Shown here: positions 7,446 to 16,241 of the stretch, piece after piece
Position numbering within the stretch: the first letter of the stretch is position 1
Layout of the letters: every line of letters begins with the position of its first letter
DNA from: Lachnospiraceae bacterium
GTDB lineage: Bacteria; Bacillota; Clostridia; Lachnospirales; Lachnospiraceae
Reading direction: 5' to 3'
Assembly: GCA_022647575.1 (NCBI GenBank)
Contig: JALCKY010000001.1
Span: 896,125 to 960,124 of the forward strand
DNA: 64,000 nt
The notes under the pieces: model-generated
What the model was told of the DNA's origin: nothing
Databases searched by the model: none
The model's input: the letters and a program-made list of their open reading frames with translations, nothing else
Made by a program: the position numbers and the translations under genes

Positions 7446-9602
7446 TTATTTCGTCAGAAGCATCATGATTTCATTGCTGCGCCTGACAAACTCTTCCATT
7501 TCCTTCTGTGAAAGCGGTTTATGCGAAATCATCGCCAGATCATAAAGCTGTTTGCAGATGACCGGGACCGACTGTGATTTCCTGTGCTCCAGCACGAATT
7601 TCACAAGCGGATGCTCCGCATTGAGGATCAGCGTTTCCTCGCCGCCGAACATCGAAGGATCGTTTGCTCCCTGCATGCCGTACATCTTCATCATGTCCTG
7701 CATCCTTCTGCTGTCTTCGGAAAGCGTCATGATGGCCGCAACATCCTTGTCTTTCATGTTCTCGACTTCAATCTTCAGCTTATCCTTCTCCAGGTTCTTC
7801 CGGAAAATTTCCGTAAGGGAATCCTGGTCTTCCTTCGCGACGGCTTTCTTTCCCTTGAAGGCTTCATCCAGTTCGGAATCGATGCGGGCGAAGCGGAGGT
7901 TCTGGTTTCTCTGCTCCAGCTGCGTAATGAACGGCGAGTCGATATTCTGCTTCAGGATGACCGCATCCTTCTTCCTGTTGCGGAACATGGAAATATACTG
8001 GGCCTGCTGCACTTCATCGCTGACATAGTAGACCGTCGATTTCTCCGGTTCTTTCTTTTCGTCTTCCGCGTCTGCCTTCTGATCAGCTTCCGCAGCATCC
8101 TTCTCTTCTGCTTCCGTCGTATCTTTCTTCTCTGCGTCCGCCTTCTTTTCGCCTTCCGCGTCCGCTTTCCTGTCCGCTTCCGCAGCATCCTTCTTCTCTG
8201 CTTCCGCCGTGTCTTTCTGTTCCGCTGCTTCCTTCCCGCTCTCCTTCTTCTCCTCTTCGTCCGGAATCTGGTTCTTCTCCTTATATTCCTTCAGAGTCAG
8301 GTACTTTCCGTCAAGATCCTTAAAGAGGATGAACTCCATCATCTTGTCTGCGAACTTCGTATCCTTGATGCAGCCGTATTTGATGAACGGGCTGATATCA
8401 TCCCAGTATTTCTCGTACTCTTCCCTATCCGTCTTGCACATGCCGGAAAGTTTATCGGCTACCTTCTTGGAAATGTACTCCGAAATTTTCTTCACGGAGC
8501 CGTCATTCTGCAGCGCAGAACGGGAAACATTCAGCGGCAGATCCGGGCAGTCGATGACACCCTTCAGGGTCATCAGATATTCCGGAATGACCTCCTTAAT
8601 ATTGTCCGCAATGAATACCTGGTTGTTATACAGCTTGATTTCCGCATCCAGGGCATCGTATTCCGTATTGATCTTCGGGAAATAAAGAATTCCCCGCAGG
8701 CTGAACGGATAATCCATATTCAGATGGATCCAGAAAAGCGGTTCCTTGTAATCATTGAAGACCTTTCTGTAAAAGGTCCTGTAGTCGTCATCCGTGCAGT
8801 CCTTTGCCGGACGCGTCCACAGCGGATGGATATCGTTTACCGGCTGCGGCTCCTCTTTCTTCTTCGGTTCCGGAACCTTCTCGCCCTTCTTGATAGCTTC
8901 GTCGGCTGCCTTCCTGTTGTCTTCCTCCAGCTTCTTTTCCGCGTCTTCTTCTCTCTTCTTTGCAGCCTTGCCGGAATCGGAAAGATAAATCGGATACGGC
9001 ATGAAGGAGCAGTATTTGTTCAGGACTTCGCGGACACGGAACTCATTGCAGAATTCATAGCAGCTGTCGTTGAGGTAAAGCGTGATCTCGGTTCCGACTT
9101 CTTTCCGGTCTCCGTCCTCAATCGTGTATTCCGATGTTCCGTCGGACTGCCAGTGCACCGGCTTTGCGTCTTTCTGATAGGAAAGGGTGTCGATCTGCAC
9201 TTCGTCCGCCACCATGTAGGCTGAATAGAATCCCAGTCCAAAATGTCCGATGATCTGGTCCTTGTCGGTCTTGCCCTTGTATTTTTCCAGGAATTTGCTT
9301 GCTCCGGAAAATGCAATCTGCGTGATATACTCCACGACTTCGTCTTCGGTCATGCCGATGCCGTTGTCGATGAATTTCAGGGTCTTTTCATCCGGATCCA
9401 CGATCACCCTGATTTCGTATTTCTTTCCCTCTTCCGGCGTATACTCTCCCACGCCTTCCAGTTTTTTCAGCTTCGTGATGGCATCGCAGGCATTTGCGAC
9501 CTGCTCGCGGATGAAGATATCATGATCCGAATAGAGCCATTTCTTGATAATCGGAAGCATATTCTCGCTGTTGATGGATAAGCTGCCTTTCTTTGCTGCC
9601 AT
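7446..9602 (-). CDS. htpG: Hsp90 chaperone HtpG with two charged insertions
   Basis: A 718-residue Hsp90, about 90 longer than E. coli HtpG. The N-terminal ATPase shows NACDA, DNGIGM and GHFGLGFYSAY. The middle domain carries the catalytic-loop arginine in NVSRSALQND. Two insertions explain the length: a charged linker near residues 212-255, as in many clostridial and eukaryotic Hsp90s, and a second Lys/Glu/Ala-rich stretch near 446-520 made of two imperfect copies of a ~27-residue unit. The gene lies behind a perfect CIRCE operator and a consensus promoter, so HrcA should control it. Confidence 0.95.
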   Translation of the reverse strand: MAAKKGSLSINSENMLPIIKKWLYSDHDIFIREQVANACDAITKLKKLEGVGEYTPEEGKKYEIRVIVDPDEKTLKFIDNGIGMTEDEVVEYITQIAFSGASKFLEKYKGKTDKDQIIGHFGLGFYSAYMVADEVQIDTLSYQKDAKPVHWQSDGTSEYTIEDGDRKEVGTEITLYLNDSCYEFCNEFRVREVLNKYCSFMPYPIYLSDSGKAAKKREEDAEKKLEEDNRKAADEAIKKGEKVPEPKKKEEPQPVNDIHPLWTRPAKDCTDDDYRTFYRKVFNDYKEPLFWIHLNMDYPFSLRGILYFPKINTEYDALDAEIKLYNNQVFIADNIKEVIPEYLMTLKGVIDCPDLPLNVSRSALQNDGSVKKISEYISKKVADKLSGMCKTDREEYEKYWDDISPFIKYGCIKDTKFADKMMEFILFKDLDGKYLTLKEYKEKNQIPDEEEKKESGKEAAEQKDTAEAEKKDAAEADRKADAEGEKKADAEKKDTTEAEEKDAAEADQKADAEDEKKEPEKSTVYYVSDEVQQAQYISMFRNRKKDAVILKQNIDSPFITQLEQRNQNLRFARIDSELDEAFKGKKAVAKEDQDSLTEIFRKNLEKDKLKIEVENMKDKDVAAIMTLSEDSRRMQDMMKMYGMQGANDPSMFGGEETLILNAEHPLVKFVLEHRKSQSVPVICKQLYDLAMISHKPLSQKEMEEFVRRSNEIMMLLTK

Positions 9603-9660
9603 ATTATGTCAACTCCTTTTCCATAATCATTCTGTAAGTGTTCTAATAAAACTATAACTC

Positions 9661-9689
9661 ATGATAAATCCCGTCTCCCGAAATGTCAA
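9661..9689 (-). promoter_or_regulatory. Sigma-A promoter of htpG
   Basis: On the minus strand TTGACA (9684-9689) and TATCAT (9661-9666) are spaced 17 bases apart. The start of transcription would be about 50 bases before the htpG start codon. Confidence 0.82.
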
Positions 9690-9696
9690 TACAAAA

Positions 9697-9723
9697 TTAG
9701 CACTCTTTTTAAAAGAGTGCTAA
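9697..9723. promoter_or_regulatory. CIRCE element (HrcA operator)
   Basis: A perfect match to the HrcA consensus: TTAGCACTC, nine bases, GAGTGCTAA. It ends eight bases upstream of the htpG -35 box on the minus strand. CIRCE normally controls groESL and dnaK; its position here puts htpG in the HrcA regulon, unlike htpG of Bacillus subtilis. Confidence 0.95.
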
Positions 9724-9761
9724 CAAATCGTCGCTTATTTTTTCGATATCGCTTTCGAGCT

Positions 9762-9972
9762 GCCGCCCGGACAGAGTGACTCCGTATTCTCTGCTGGCTT
9801 CCGCGCCAAGAAATACTAAAGACTCCTTCAAATGCCAAAAATCAAAGCGGCTTCTGCGGAACTCGCTTCGCTCAGACAGTCCTCGAAGCCGCTTATGGCA
9901 TTTTCAGGAGTCTTAAGAATTTCTAAGGCTTGTGCAGATGCAGAGAATACGGAGTCGCTCTGCCCTGACGGC
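9762..9972. repeat. Long imperfect inverted repeat (~210 bp)
   Basis: This gap between htpG and the next gene folds almost end to end. The best arms are 9772-9794 with 9940-9962 (22 of 23 pairs plus one G-U), an inner pair beginning AGAAAT and ending ACTCCT on the left (about 9810-9828) that matches 17 of 19 with the right side, and a core AAGCGGCTTC/GAAGCCGCTT. It has no open reading frame. It could be a MITE-like element, a palindromic repeat family, or a structured RNA lying 3' of the FAD protein gene. Nothing similar recurs in this window. Confidence 0.75.
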
Positions 9973-9996
9973 GGTTCTTCACCGGCATCGTAAAAA

Positions 9997-11400
9997 TCAG
10001 TTTCCTGCTAAAATACTTCTGGCAACCGAAAGTCCGTTGGCTGAGGCCTGCTGCAGGCCGCGCGTCACGGAAGCCCCGTCGCCGATGGCCCGCAGTCCCT
10101 TGACGGAGGTGCGGAAGTCCCTGTCAACGACGACTTTGTTGGAATAGAATTTCACTTCCACGCCGTACAGAAGCGTTTCATCGCTTGCGATGCCGGGCGT
10201 TACCTTGTCGAGTGCTTCCAGCATTTCAATCAGGTCCACCATGATCCGGTGCGGGAAGACCAGCGACAGGTCGCCGGGGACCGCATCCTTCAGGGTCGGA
10301 ATCAGATTGTTCCGGCACAGGCGGTCTTCCGTCGTTCTGCGTCCCCTCTTGAAGTCGCCGTAAGTCTGAACCATGATTTTTCCGTCGCAGAGCATATTGG
10401 AAAGCTGTGCGATGTACTTGCCGTATTCAATCGGCGTATGGAACGGCTTCGTAAAATTCTTCGACACAAGAAGGGCAAAGTTCGTATTGCAGGTCTTCAT
10501 CTTCTCGGATTTATACGCATGGCCGTTGACGACTGCCAGATGATTGTCATAATACTCAGTCGCGACTTCGCCCGACGGGTTCGTGCAGAAGGTCCGGACC
10601 TTGTCGTCGAAGGTCGGCGTGTAGTAGATCAGCTTCGCTTCATACAGATTCTTGTTCAGGAACTCCATGATCTCATCGCGCACTTCGACGCGCACGCCGA
10701 TATCAACCGTGCCGACCTGCGTCTCAATGCCGTGGGCTTCGCAGATATGCGAGAACCAGTCGGCCCCTTCGCGTCCGATGGCAGCGATGACTTCCTTCGC
10801 CGTGTAATGCTCATCCTTGTCCGTCACGACTTCACGGACTTGGCCGTCCTTGATCACGATATCCGTGACCATCGTATTGAATTCCATCTGGATGCCGTGT
10901 TCCAGAAGGTAATCCTGGATCTTATGATAGATTTTATATCCTTCTTCGGTTCCCAGGTGACGGATCGGGCATTCGATCAGCTTGAGGTTCGCGTTGATTG
11001 CACGGCGGCGGATCTCCTCGATTTCGGCAAGCTTGTTGACACCGTATACTTTCTTATCCGCGCCGAATTTCAGGTAAATGCTGTCCGAATCATGGATAAG
11101 CTTCAGTGCCTCGTCATAGCCCAGGATGGACGGAAGGTTTCCGCCGACATCCGGTGACAGCGAAAGCTTGCCGTCTGAAAATGCACCTGCACCCGCAAAG
11201 CCGGTCGTAATCGAACACGGCGTGCAGTTCACGCACACTTTCGTCTTTCTCTTCGGGCACACTCTCTTCTCAATCGGCCTGCCCTTTTCGATAATCAGGA
11301 TTTTCATGTCCGGTCGGCTGTTGATCAGCTCATAGGCACAGAAAATACCGGACGGGCCGGCACCGATGATAATCACGTCATACTGTTCAGTCTTCTTCAT
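9997..11400 (-). CDS. NAD(FAD)-utilising dehydrogenase (COG2509-like)
   Basis: A 467-residue flavoprotein. The N-terminus YDVIIIGAGPSGIFCAYEL is a Rossmann FAD-binding motif (GxGxxG), followed by a cysteine-rich CPKRKTKVCVNCTPC segment and a C-terminal GDGASVTRGLQQASANG motif typical of the second FAD-contacting element. It matches the widespread but uncharacterised family annotated as NAD(FAD)-utilising dehydrogenase. The substrate is unknown. It is the last gene of a minus-strand run with a small acidic protein and two HAD phosphatases. Confidence 0.88.
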   Translation of the reverse strand: MKKTEQYDVIIIGAGPSGIFCAYELINSRPDMKILIIEKGRPIEKRVCPKRKTKVCVNCTPCSITTGFAGAGAFSDGKLSLSPDVGGNLPSILGYDEALKLIHDSDSIYLKFGADKKVYGVNKLAEIEEIRRRAINANLKLIECPIRHLGTEEGYKIYHKIQDYLLEHGIQMEFNTMVTDIVIKDGQVREVVTDKDEHYTAKEVIAAIGREGADWFSHICEAHGIETQVGTVDIGVRVEVRDEIMEFLNKNLYEAKLIYYTPTFDDKVRTFCTNPSGEVATEYYDNHLAVVNGHAYKSEKMKTCNTNFALLVSKNFTKPFHTPIEYGKYIAQLSNMLCDGKIMVQTYGDFKRGRRTTEDRLCRNNLIPTLKDAVPGDLSLVFPHRIMVDLIEMLEALDKVTPGIASDETLLYGVEVKFYSNKVVVDRDFRTSVKGLRAIGDGASVTRGLQQASANGLSVARSILAGN

Positions 11401-11407
11401 TTTCTCC

Positions 11408-11671
11408 TTACCCTTCCACTACCAGATACTGTCCGTTCGGAAGCGCAAAGACTTCCGACTGGTCTTCGATCTCGGCATCGCTTAAGCCGTCGACATCCAT
11501 CCCGAGTTCGGAGAGATATTCGCGGACATCTTCAATGCTGTCCACGACGGGGGCCATGCAGTCCGAAAGAAACGCCTCCGCTTCGGAAAGCGTCGCCGCC
11601 ACCGGTTCATCAAACAGCTGACCCTGGTTCTTCAGAAAGGTTTCCAGACATTCTTCGCTGTATTCATTCAT
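11408..11671 (-). CDS. Small acidic conserved protein, unknown
   Basis: An 87-residue, strongly acidic protein with no membrane segment or signal. It looks like a conserved Firmicutes family with a VVDSIEDVREYL core and an FALPNGQYLVVEG end. Some databases call similar proteins glyoxalase, but I see no metal-binding pattern to support that. Its start overlaps the stop of the HAD hydrolase gene by four bases and it ends seven bases before the FAD protein gene, so it is part of the same transcript. Confidence 0.6.
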   Translation of the reverse strand: MNEYSEECLETFLKNQGQLFDEPVAATLSEAEAFLSDCMAPVVDSIEDVREYLSELGMDVDGLSDAEIEDQSEVFALPNGQYLVVEG

Positions 11672-12465
11672 AACGATTCACCCCTGTCCATTTTCCTGAG
11701 AGTCTCTTTGAGCACTTTCGTTACATCGCTGCAGGTGCCGAATGTAAAATCACGGATCTCCTGAGGCGCCTTTTCCATCGCATAGCTGTATTCCACGCTG
11801 TTCAGCATTTCCTCGTCGTTATAGTTGTCGCCGAAAGCCATCGCTTCATTTCTTTTCAGCCCGCCGTTCTCCATGATCCAGCGGATGGCGGTGCCCTTGT
11901 GCACTCCCTTCGGCATCATGTCGACCCAGCCGTGACCGGCATAGACGACCGTGGCGTCTTCACCGAAAAGTCCCTGCCAGTATTTGATGGTCTGATCCGT
12001 GACGCCGTCCTTCATCCAGGCAGAAATCTTGGAATACGGTTCGACCTGCTTCCGGATGTCTTCGACCACGGTTGCATCATTTCCGACGACGCTCCGGATA
12101 TGGTTTTCATACATCGGATCCTTAGGCTGAATATAGCAGGTCTCTTCACCGGATACAAGAGCCTCCGCACCGGGCGTTCCCATGATCGTCGCGATCATGT
12201 CCTGGCCCAGGTCATAATCCATGGTTTCCCTGTGCACCAGTTCCCCTTTGAGGTAAATGAGGCAGCCGTTCTCACAGATGTAATCAATTTCATTCTGCAC
12301 CGGGGCAAACAGTTTCCGGAGATTCGGATGCTGCCGGCCGCTGGCCGCCGTGAAACGGACTCCCCTTGCATAGAATTCGCGTATCAGGCTGAAAATTTCG
12401 GGGTTCATCGGCTGATAATCGCGGACGAGAGTTCCGTCGATGTCGCTTGCAATCAGTCGGATCAT
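11668..12465 (-). CDS. HAD hydrolase, Cof subfamily
   Basis: A 265-residue phosphatase of the Cof/IIB group. Motif I is IASDIDGTLV near the start with both catalytic aspartates, and motif IV is FGDNYNDEEM near residue 211. These enzymes hydrolyse sugar phosphates or flavin nucleotides; the substrate cannot be read from sequence. I start at MIRLIASDIDG although the frame stays open 57 codons further, because that extension is the antisense-like part of the upstream gene and the ATG overlaps the upstream stop (ATGA). Confidence 0.88.
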   Translation of the reverse strand: MIRLIASDIDGTLVRDYQPMNPEIFSLIREFYARGVRFTAASGRQHPNLRKLFAPVQNEIDYICENGCLIYLKGELVHRETMDYDLGQDMIATIMGTPGAEALVSGEETCYIQPKDPMYENHIRSVVGNDATVVEDIRKQVEPYSKISAWMKDGVTDQTIKYWQGLFGEDATVVYAGHGWVDMMPKGVHKGTAIRWIMENGGLKRNEAMAFGDNYNDEEMLNSVEYSYAMEKAPQEIRDFTFGTCSDVTKVLKETLRKMDRGESL

Positions 12466-13124
12466 GCTTCTTCCTCCAAAAGGGCTGGAATCTCCCATGG
12501 TTTGCGGATGAGTCGGTTCGCCCCGTTTTCCTTCAGTTCCTCTTCGGAGCGGTAGCCCCAGAGAACTCCGACCGTGAGGATCCCGGCATTCTTTCCTGTC
12601 TTCATATCCGTTCCCGTATCTCCGAAATACAGACACTCCTCCGGCCTGACGCCCAGCTTTCCCATGACGGAAAGCGGTTCATCCGGAGATGGCTTGAGCG
12701 ACAGTCCTTCGTCCTGACCCTGCACCGCATCAAAAAAGCCTTTTCCGAAGATTCCTTCGATGGCTTCCCGCACGGCGGCATCCGGCTTGTTTGAACAGAC
12801 GGCCAGAAGGATGCCCTTCTCTTTCAGTTTCTGCAGTGCCTCTTTCATTCCCGGATAAGGGACCACATGATAGAGCGGTGCCTCCTCCAGAGCCTCCCGG
12901 TTGATCCGGCATGCCTCCTCATAATGGGCCGGATCGGCATCTCCTGTTTTTGCCAGGATTCTCTCCACCAGTTTATCGGCCCCGTCGCCGCAGTAATAGC
13001 GATAGTCTTCCACCGGCTGCGTCGGCAGCCCGAAATGGGTCAGGGTACTGTTGCCCGCCCGGGCAATCGATTCCAGCGTATATAAAAGTGTACCGTCCAG
13101 ATCAAAAATGCAGGCTTTCATCAT
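12462..13124 (-). CDS. Phosphoglycolate phosphatase-like HAD hydrolase
   Basis: A 220-residue HAD protein with a helical cap (subfamily IA). Motif I is FDLDGTLL, motif II lies in LAVCSNKPD, and motif IV in YFGDTGTDMKTGKNAG. It resembles Gph/PgpH phosphatases that clear phosphoglycolate, but related proteins act on other phosphates. It overlaps the Cof-type hydrolase gene by four bases. Two ATG codons stand side by side at the start. Confidence 0.85.
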   Translation of the reverse strand: MMKACIFDLDGTLLYTLESIARAGNSTLTHFGLPTQPVEDYRYYCGDGADKLVERILAKTGDADPAHYEEACRINREALEEAPLYHVVPYPGMKEALQKLKEKGILLAVCSNKPDAAVREAIEGIFGKGFFDAVQGQDEGLSLKPSPDEPLSVMGKLGVRPEECLYFGDTGTDMKTGKNAGILTVGVLWGYRSEEELKENGANRLIRKPWEIPALLEEEA

Positions 13125-13185
13125 GCAGCTGTTTTTCCTGTCGCCTTTCCGCCTGCCGCTGAATGCGGAGGCATCCGTGTATCGT

Positions 13186-14898
13186 TCAGTGCTGGGGCAG
13201 CTTGAAGCTGCTCTTCATCGTGACAATGCGTCCGAAGACCTGCCGGCCTTCCTCATAGAATTTCGGGTCGACGCAGAAGTATCCGTTCCGTACGAACTGG
13301 AAGCTTTCCCCGCCTTTTGCTTCTTTCAGTGCGGGTTCCAGGACGGCATCCTGAATCACCGTCAGGGAATTCGGATTGAGGTTCAGCGACCCGTCTTCGT
13401 TATAGACGCCCTTTGATTCATCGATCAGGTTCTCATAGAGACGGACTTCCGCATGCAGTGCTTCCTTCGCCGGCACCCAGTGAATCGTCCCTTTGACCTT
13501 GCGTCCCTCAAAGCCGCTTCCGGCTTTTGTTTCCGGATCATAGGTGCAGTGGACGGCTGTTACTTTTCCGTCTGCATCTTTTTCACAGCTCACGGCTTTT
13601 ACAAAATAGGCGTGCATCAGCCGCACTTCATTTCCCGGATACAGACGCTTGTATTTCGGGACAGGCTCCTCCATGAAGTCATCGCGCTCAATGAAAAGTT
13701 CGCGTCCGAACGGAATCTGTCGTTTTCCGAGTTCCGGATTTTCCAGGTTATTGTCTGCATCCAGAAGTTCTTCCTGACCTTCCGGATAATTGTCGATGAT
13801 CAGACGGATCGGATCGAGAACCGCCATCATGCGGGACCGCTTCATTTTCAGGTCCTCGCGGATGCAGTACTCCAGTTCCGCATCGTCCGCGGAGGAATTT
13901 GCCTTGGACACGCCGACGAGCTCCACGAACATCCGGATGGACTCCGGCGTAAAGCCTCTTCTTCTCAGGGCGGCAATCGTCACAAGACGGGGATCGTCCC
14001 AGCCGTCCACGATGTTCTGGTCAACCAGCTTCTTGATGTAGCGCTTGCCCGTCACGACGTTCGTCAGGTACAGCTTGGCAAACTCGATCTGCCTGGGCGG
14101 TTTCTCCCAGCCGGTGTTCTGCACGACCCAGTCGTAAAGCGGACGGTGATCCTCGAATTCCAGCGTACAGATGGAATGGGTAATTCCTTCAATGGCGTCC
14201 TCGATCGGATGCGCGAAATCGTACATCGGATAAATGCACCATTTATCGCCTGTATTCTGATGCGTCAGGTGCGCGATGCGGTAAATGATCGGGTCTCTCA
14301 TATTGATGTTCGGAGACGCCATATCGATTTTCGCGCGGAGGACTTTGCTGCCGTCCTCGTACTGACCGGCTTTCATTTCCTCAAAAAGCTTCAGGCTCTC
14401 TTCCGGCAGGCGTTCCCGGCTGGGATCGTCTTTCCCCGGCTCAGTCAGCGTTCCGCGGTATTCCCGGATTTCATCTGCCGAAAGTTCAGAGACATAGGCC
14501 AGACCTTTCCGGATCAGCAGGACAGCCTTTTCATACATCGTATCGAAATAATTCGACGCGAAGAAAAGACGGTCCTCCCAGTCGGCACCGAGCCATTTGA
14601 CGTCTGCCTTGATGGATTCGACAAATTCTTCTTTCTCTTTTGTAGGATTCGTATCGTCAAAACGCAGATTGAACTTCCCGCCGTATTCTTTGGCAAGACC
14701 GTAGTTCAAAAGGATCGATTTTGCATGTCCGATGTGAAGATAGCCGTTCGGTTCCGGAGGAAATCTCGTGTGTACGCAGTCGTACTTCCCTTCCGAAAGA
14801 TCCTGGTCGATGAACTGTTCTATGAAGTTCCTCGACTTCTCTTCCCTGCCTTCCGCTTTCTCTTCTTCTGTGCTGCTGATGCTGTTCAGATCCGCCAT
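13186..14898 (-). CDS. glnS: Glutamine--tRNA ligase
   Basis: A 570-residue class I synthetase that charges tRNA-Gln. The HIGH motif is in [16 protein letters not shown], and the C-terminal anticodon-binding beta-barrels are complete. The KMSKS-type motif reads [12 protein letters not shown] rather than the E. coli VMSKR form; the lysine is kept. I start five codons inside the open frame because GGAGGAG stands just before that ATG (MADLNSIS). Many Firmicutes make Gln-tRNA by GatCAB instead, so a GlnRS here implies a direct route. Confidence 0.94.
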   Translation of the reverse strand: MADLNSISSTEEEKAEGREEKSRNFIEQFIDQDLSEGKYDCVHTRFPPEPNGYLHIGHAKSILLNYGLAKEYGGKFNLRFDDTNPTKEKEEFVESIKADVKWLGADWEDRLFFASNYFDTMYEKAVLLIRKGLAYVSELSADEIREYRGTLTEPGKDDPSRERLPEESLKLFEEMKAGQYEDGSKVLRAKIDMASPNINMRDPIIYRIAHLTHQNTGDKWCIYPMYDFAHPIEDAIEGITHSICTLEFEDHRPLYDWVVQNTGWEKPPRQIEFAKLYLTNVVTGKRYIKKLVDQNIVDGWDDPRLVTIAALRRRGFTPESIRMFVELVGVSKANSSADDAELEYCIREDLKMKRSRMMAVLDPIRLIIDNYPEGQEELLDADNNLENPELGKRQIPFGRELFIERDDFMEEPVPKYKRLYPGNEVRLMHAYFVKAVSCEKDADGKVTAVHCTYDPETKAGSGFEGRKVKGTIHWVPAKEALHAEVRLYENLIDESKGVYNEDGSLNLNPNSLTVIQDAVLEPALKEAKGGESFQFVRNGYFCVDPKFYEEGRQVFGRIVTMKSSFKLPQH

Positions 14899-15018
14899 AA
14901 AAAGCTCCTCCATCCCTTTCTCATAGTGCTGATTCTACCACAATGAACTGGATTTTCAAAGGAATATGTGATAGGATATTGGACGATATGGGAAGCAATC
15001 TATCGAGGAGGGAAACAT

Positions 15019-15840
15019 ATGCAGTCAGTATCGGAACAGATTAAGGCTGTGCCTGATTACATCAAATGGGGTTTCACGCATCAGACGCTGATCGCCGTTA
15101 TCGTACTTGCTGTTTTTATCTTTGTCCTTTTCTTCAGCAATAAGGTCGCCGGCATCCTGCGGACGCTTTTTGTCATCGTCTGCATCGCAGCCTGCGCATA
15201 CGGAGCCATCGCCAAGAAATTCGATATCGTCTGGACAGCTTTCCTGGCCCTGGTCATCCTGGCCATTGTCCGTCTTATAGCTTATATCATCCACACGATC
15301 CGCCAGAACCGGATCAATGCCCGCATCGAGGAGCGTGCTCTTGCAAAGGCCGCCCAGCGCAGAGGCTCCTGGAAAAACAAACAGGGCTACAGCGGCGAGG
15401 CCAAGCCGATTGTCGACGATTACAAACCGGGCAAGATGTCAGATGATGAAATCAAGGATGTCATTGAAAATGAAAAAGCCGATCTTCCGCGCAGCGGCGC
15501 CGCAGCGGCAGCTGCAGCCGCCGGTACGGTTCAGGCATCGGCAGCTTCAGCATCTGATACGGTTCAGGCATCAGCAGCCGGTACGGTCCAGTCATCAGCA
15601 GCTTCAGCAGCCGATACGGTCCAGGCATCAGCAGCCGATACGGTTGAGGCCGCAGCATCTTCTGCATCAGCATCAGCCGCCGGTACGGTCCAGGCTGCAG
15701 AAGCTCCGGTCCGTGCAGCGGAAAATGCCGCCGGTTCCGCCGAAGCTGCAGCGGTTCAGAAAGCAGCCGGAGCCTCCGACGATCTTGAATCAAAACTGGC
15801 CGGAGTCAGGGAGACGCTGGACAGCACCGGAAAATCATAG
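15019..15840 (+). CDS. Membrane protein with Ala/Ser/Val repeat tail
   Basis: A 273-residue protein. After a short N-terminus come about three hydrophobic helices (near 18-40, 42-60 and 66-90), a basic stretch, then a linker DDYKPGKMSDDEIKDVIE. From about residue 160 the protein is Ala/Ser-rich with six TVQ/TVE-containing repeats (DNA 15499-15710). The GGAGGG site seven bases before 15019 fixes the start; the open frame begins 17 codons earlier. Function is not recognised. The tail could be an extended or helical spacer. It has a terminator at 15913-15949. Confidence 0.65.
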   Translation: MQSVSEQIKAVPDYIKWGFTHQTLIAVIVLAVFIFVLFFSNKVAGILRTLFVIVCIAACAYGAIAKKFDIVWTAFLALVILAIVRLIAYIIHTIRQNRINARIEERALAKAAQRRGSWKNKQGYSGEAKPIVDDYKPGKMSDDEIKDVIENEKADLPRSGAAAAAAAAGTVQASAASASDTVQASAAGTVQSSAASAADTVQASAADTVEAAASSASASAAGTVQAAEAPVRAAENAAGSAEAAAVQKAAGASDDLESKLAGVRETLDSTGKS

Positions 15841-15842
15841 AT

Positions 15843-16241
15843 TTATTTTCCCTCACGGCAGACAGCAAGATGCATTCCGGCATCTGCCCTTCCGCCTTTC
15901 AGGACGACTGCAAAGCATGCCCCTTTCCGAAGAGGGCATGCTTTTTTTTGTATGATTCTTTCACATTCAGGATAGCATTGCTTTCCGGAGTCCACTTTCA
16001 GCAGAACCGGACCGATTGCAATCCGGTCTCCGACAGCAAATCCTTCGCCTCCCGAGTCGGCAATCAGGTCTGCATCAAACCTTCCATAGCACAGTCCTTC
16101 TGAAGGATGCTCCCGAATCAATTCCCGCACGGATGCTTCCAGCAGCGTCACGGTGCTTCCTTCTGAGAGATCAAGTCCTTCCGCTCTCTCATAAGGTTTT
16201 CCCTTTCCCTGTCTTTTCTGAACCGCAGTCAGGACTCCCAT
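15843..16241 (-). CDS. MOSC-domain protein
   Basis: A 132-residue protein with the compact MOSC fold signature: ASVRELI and GRFDADLI early on, FAVGDRIAIGPVLLKV in the middle, and a cysteine cluster ending CPLRKGACFAVVLKGG. MOSC domains handle sulfur or bind molybdenum cofactor, and stand-alone forms are common next to moa/moe genes. It overlaps the MoeA-PBP gene by 13 bases and is the last gene of the tungsten operon, which supports a role in pterin-cofactor maturation. Confidence 0.78.
   Translation of the reverse strand: MGVLTAVQKRQGKGKPYERAEGLDLSEGSTVTLLEASVRELIREHPSEGLCYGRFDADLIADSGGEGFAVGDRIAIGPVLLKVDSGKQCYPECERIIQKKACPLRKGACFAVVLKGGRADAGMHLAVCREGK
15913..15949 (+). terminator. Intrinsic terminator lying inside a convergent gene
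   Basis: AAGCATGCCC (15913-15922) pairs perfectly with GGGCATGCTT (15934-15943) and is followed by six more T. It would stop plus-strand transcription from the repeat-tail gene at 15840, yet it lies wholly inside the coding sequence of the minus-strand MOSC gene. Confidence 0.8.

Noticed and set aside
7584-9224. Long plus-strand open frame opposite htpG
   Set aside because: It is an antisense shadow of the GC-biased htpG codons, has no ribosome binding site, and its translation is Arg/Leu/Phe-rich with no family resemblance.
9762-9972. Insertion sequence with transposase
   Set aside because: No transposase open frame and too short; only an inverted-repeat structure is present.
13453-14946. 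Plus-strand open frame of 497 codons opposite glnS
   Set aside because: It mirrors the glnS gene, which has full motif support; the opposite frame reads as low-information sequence without start signals.
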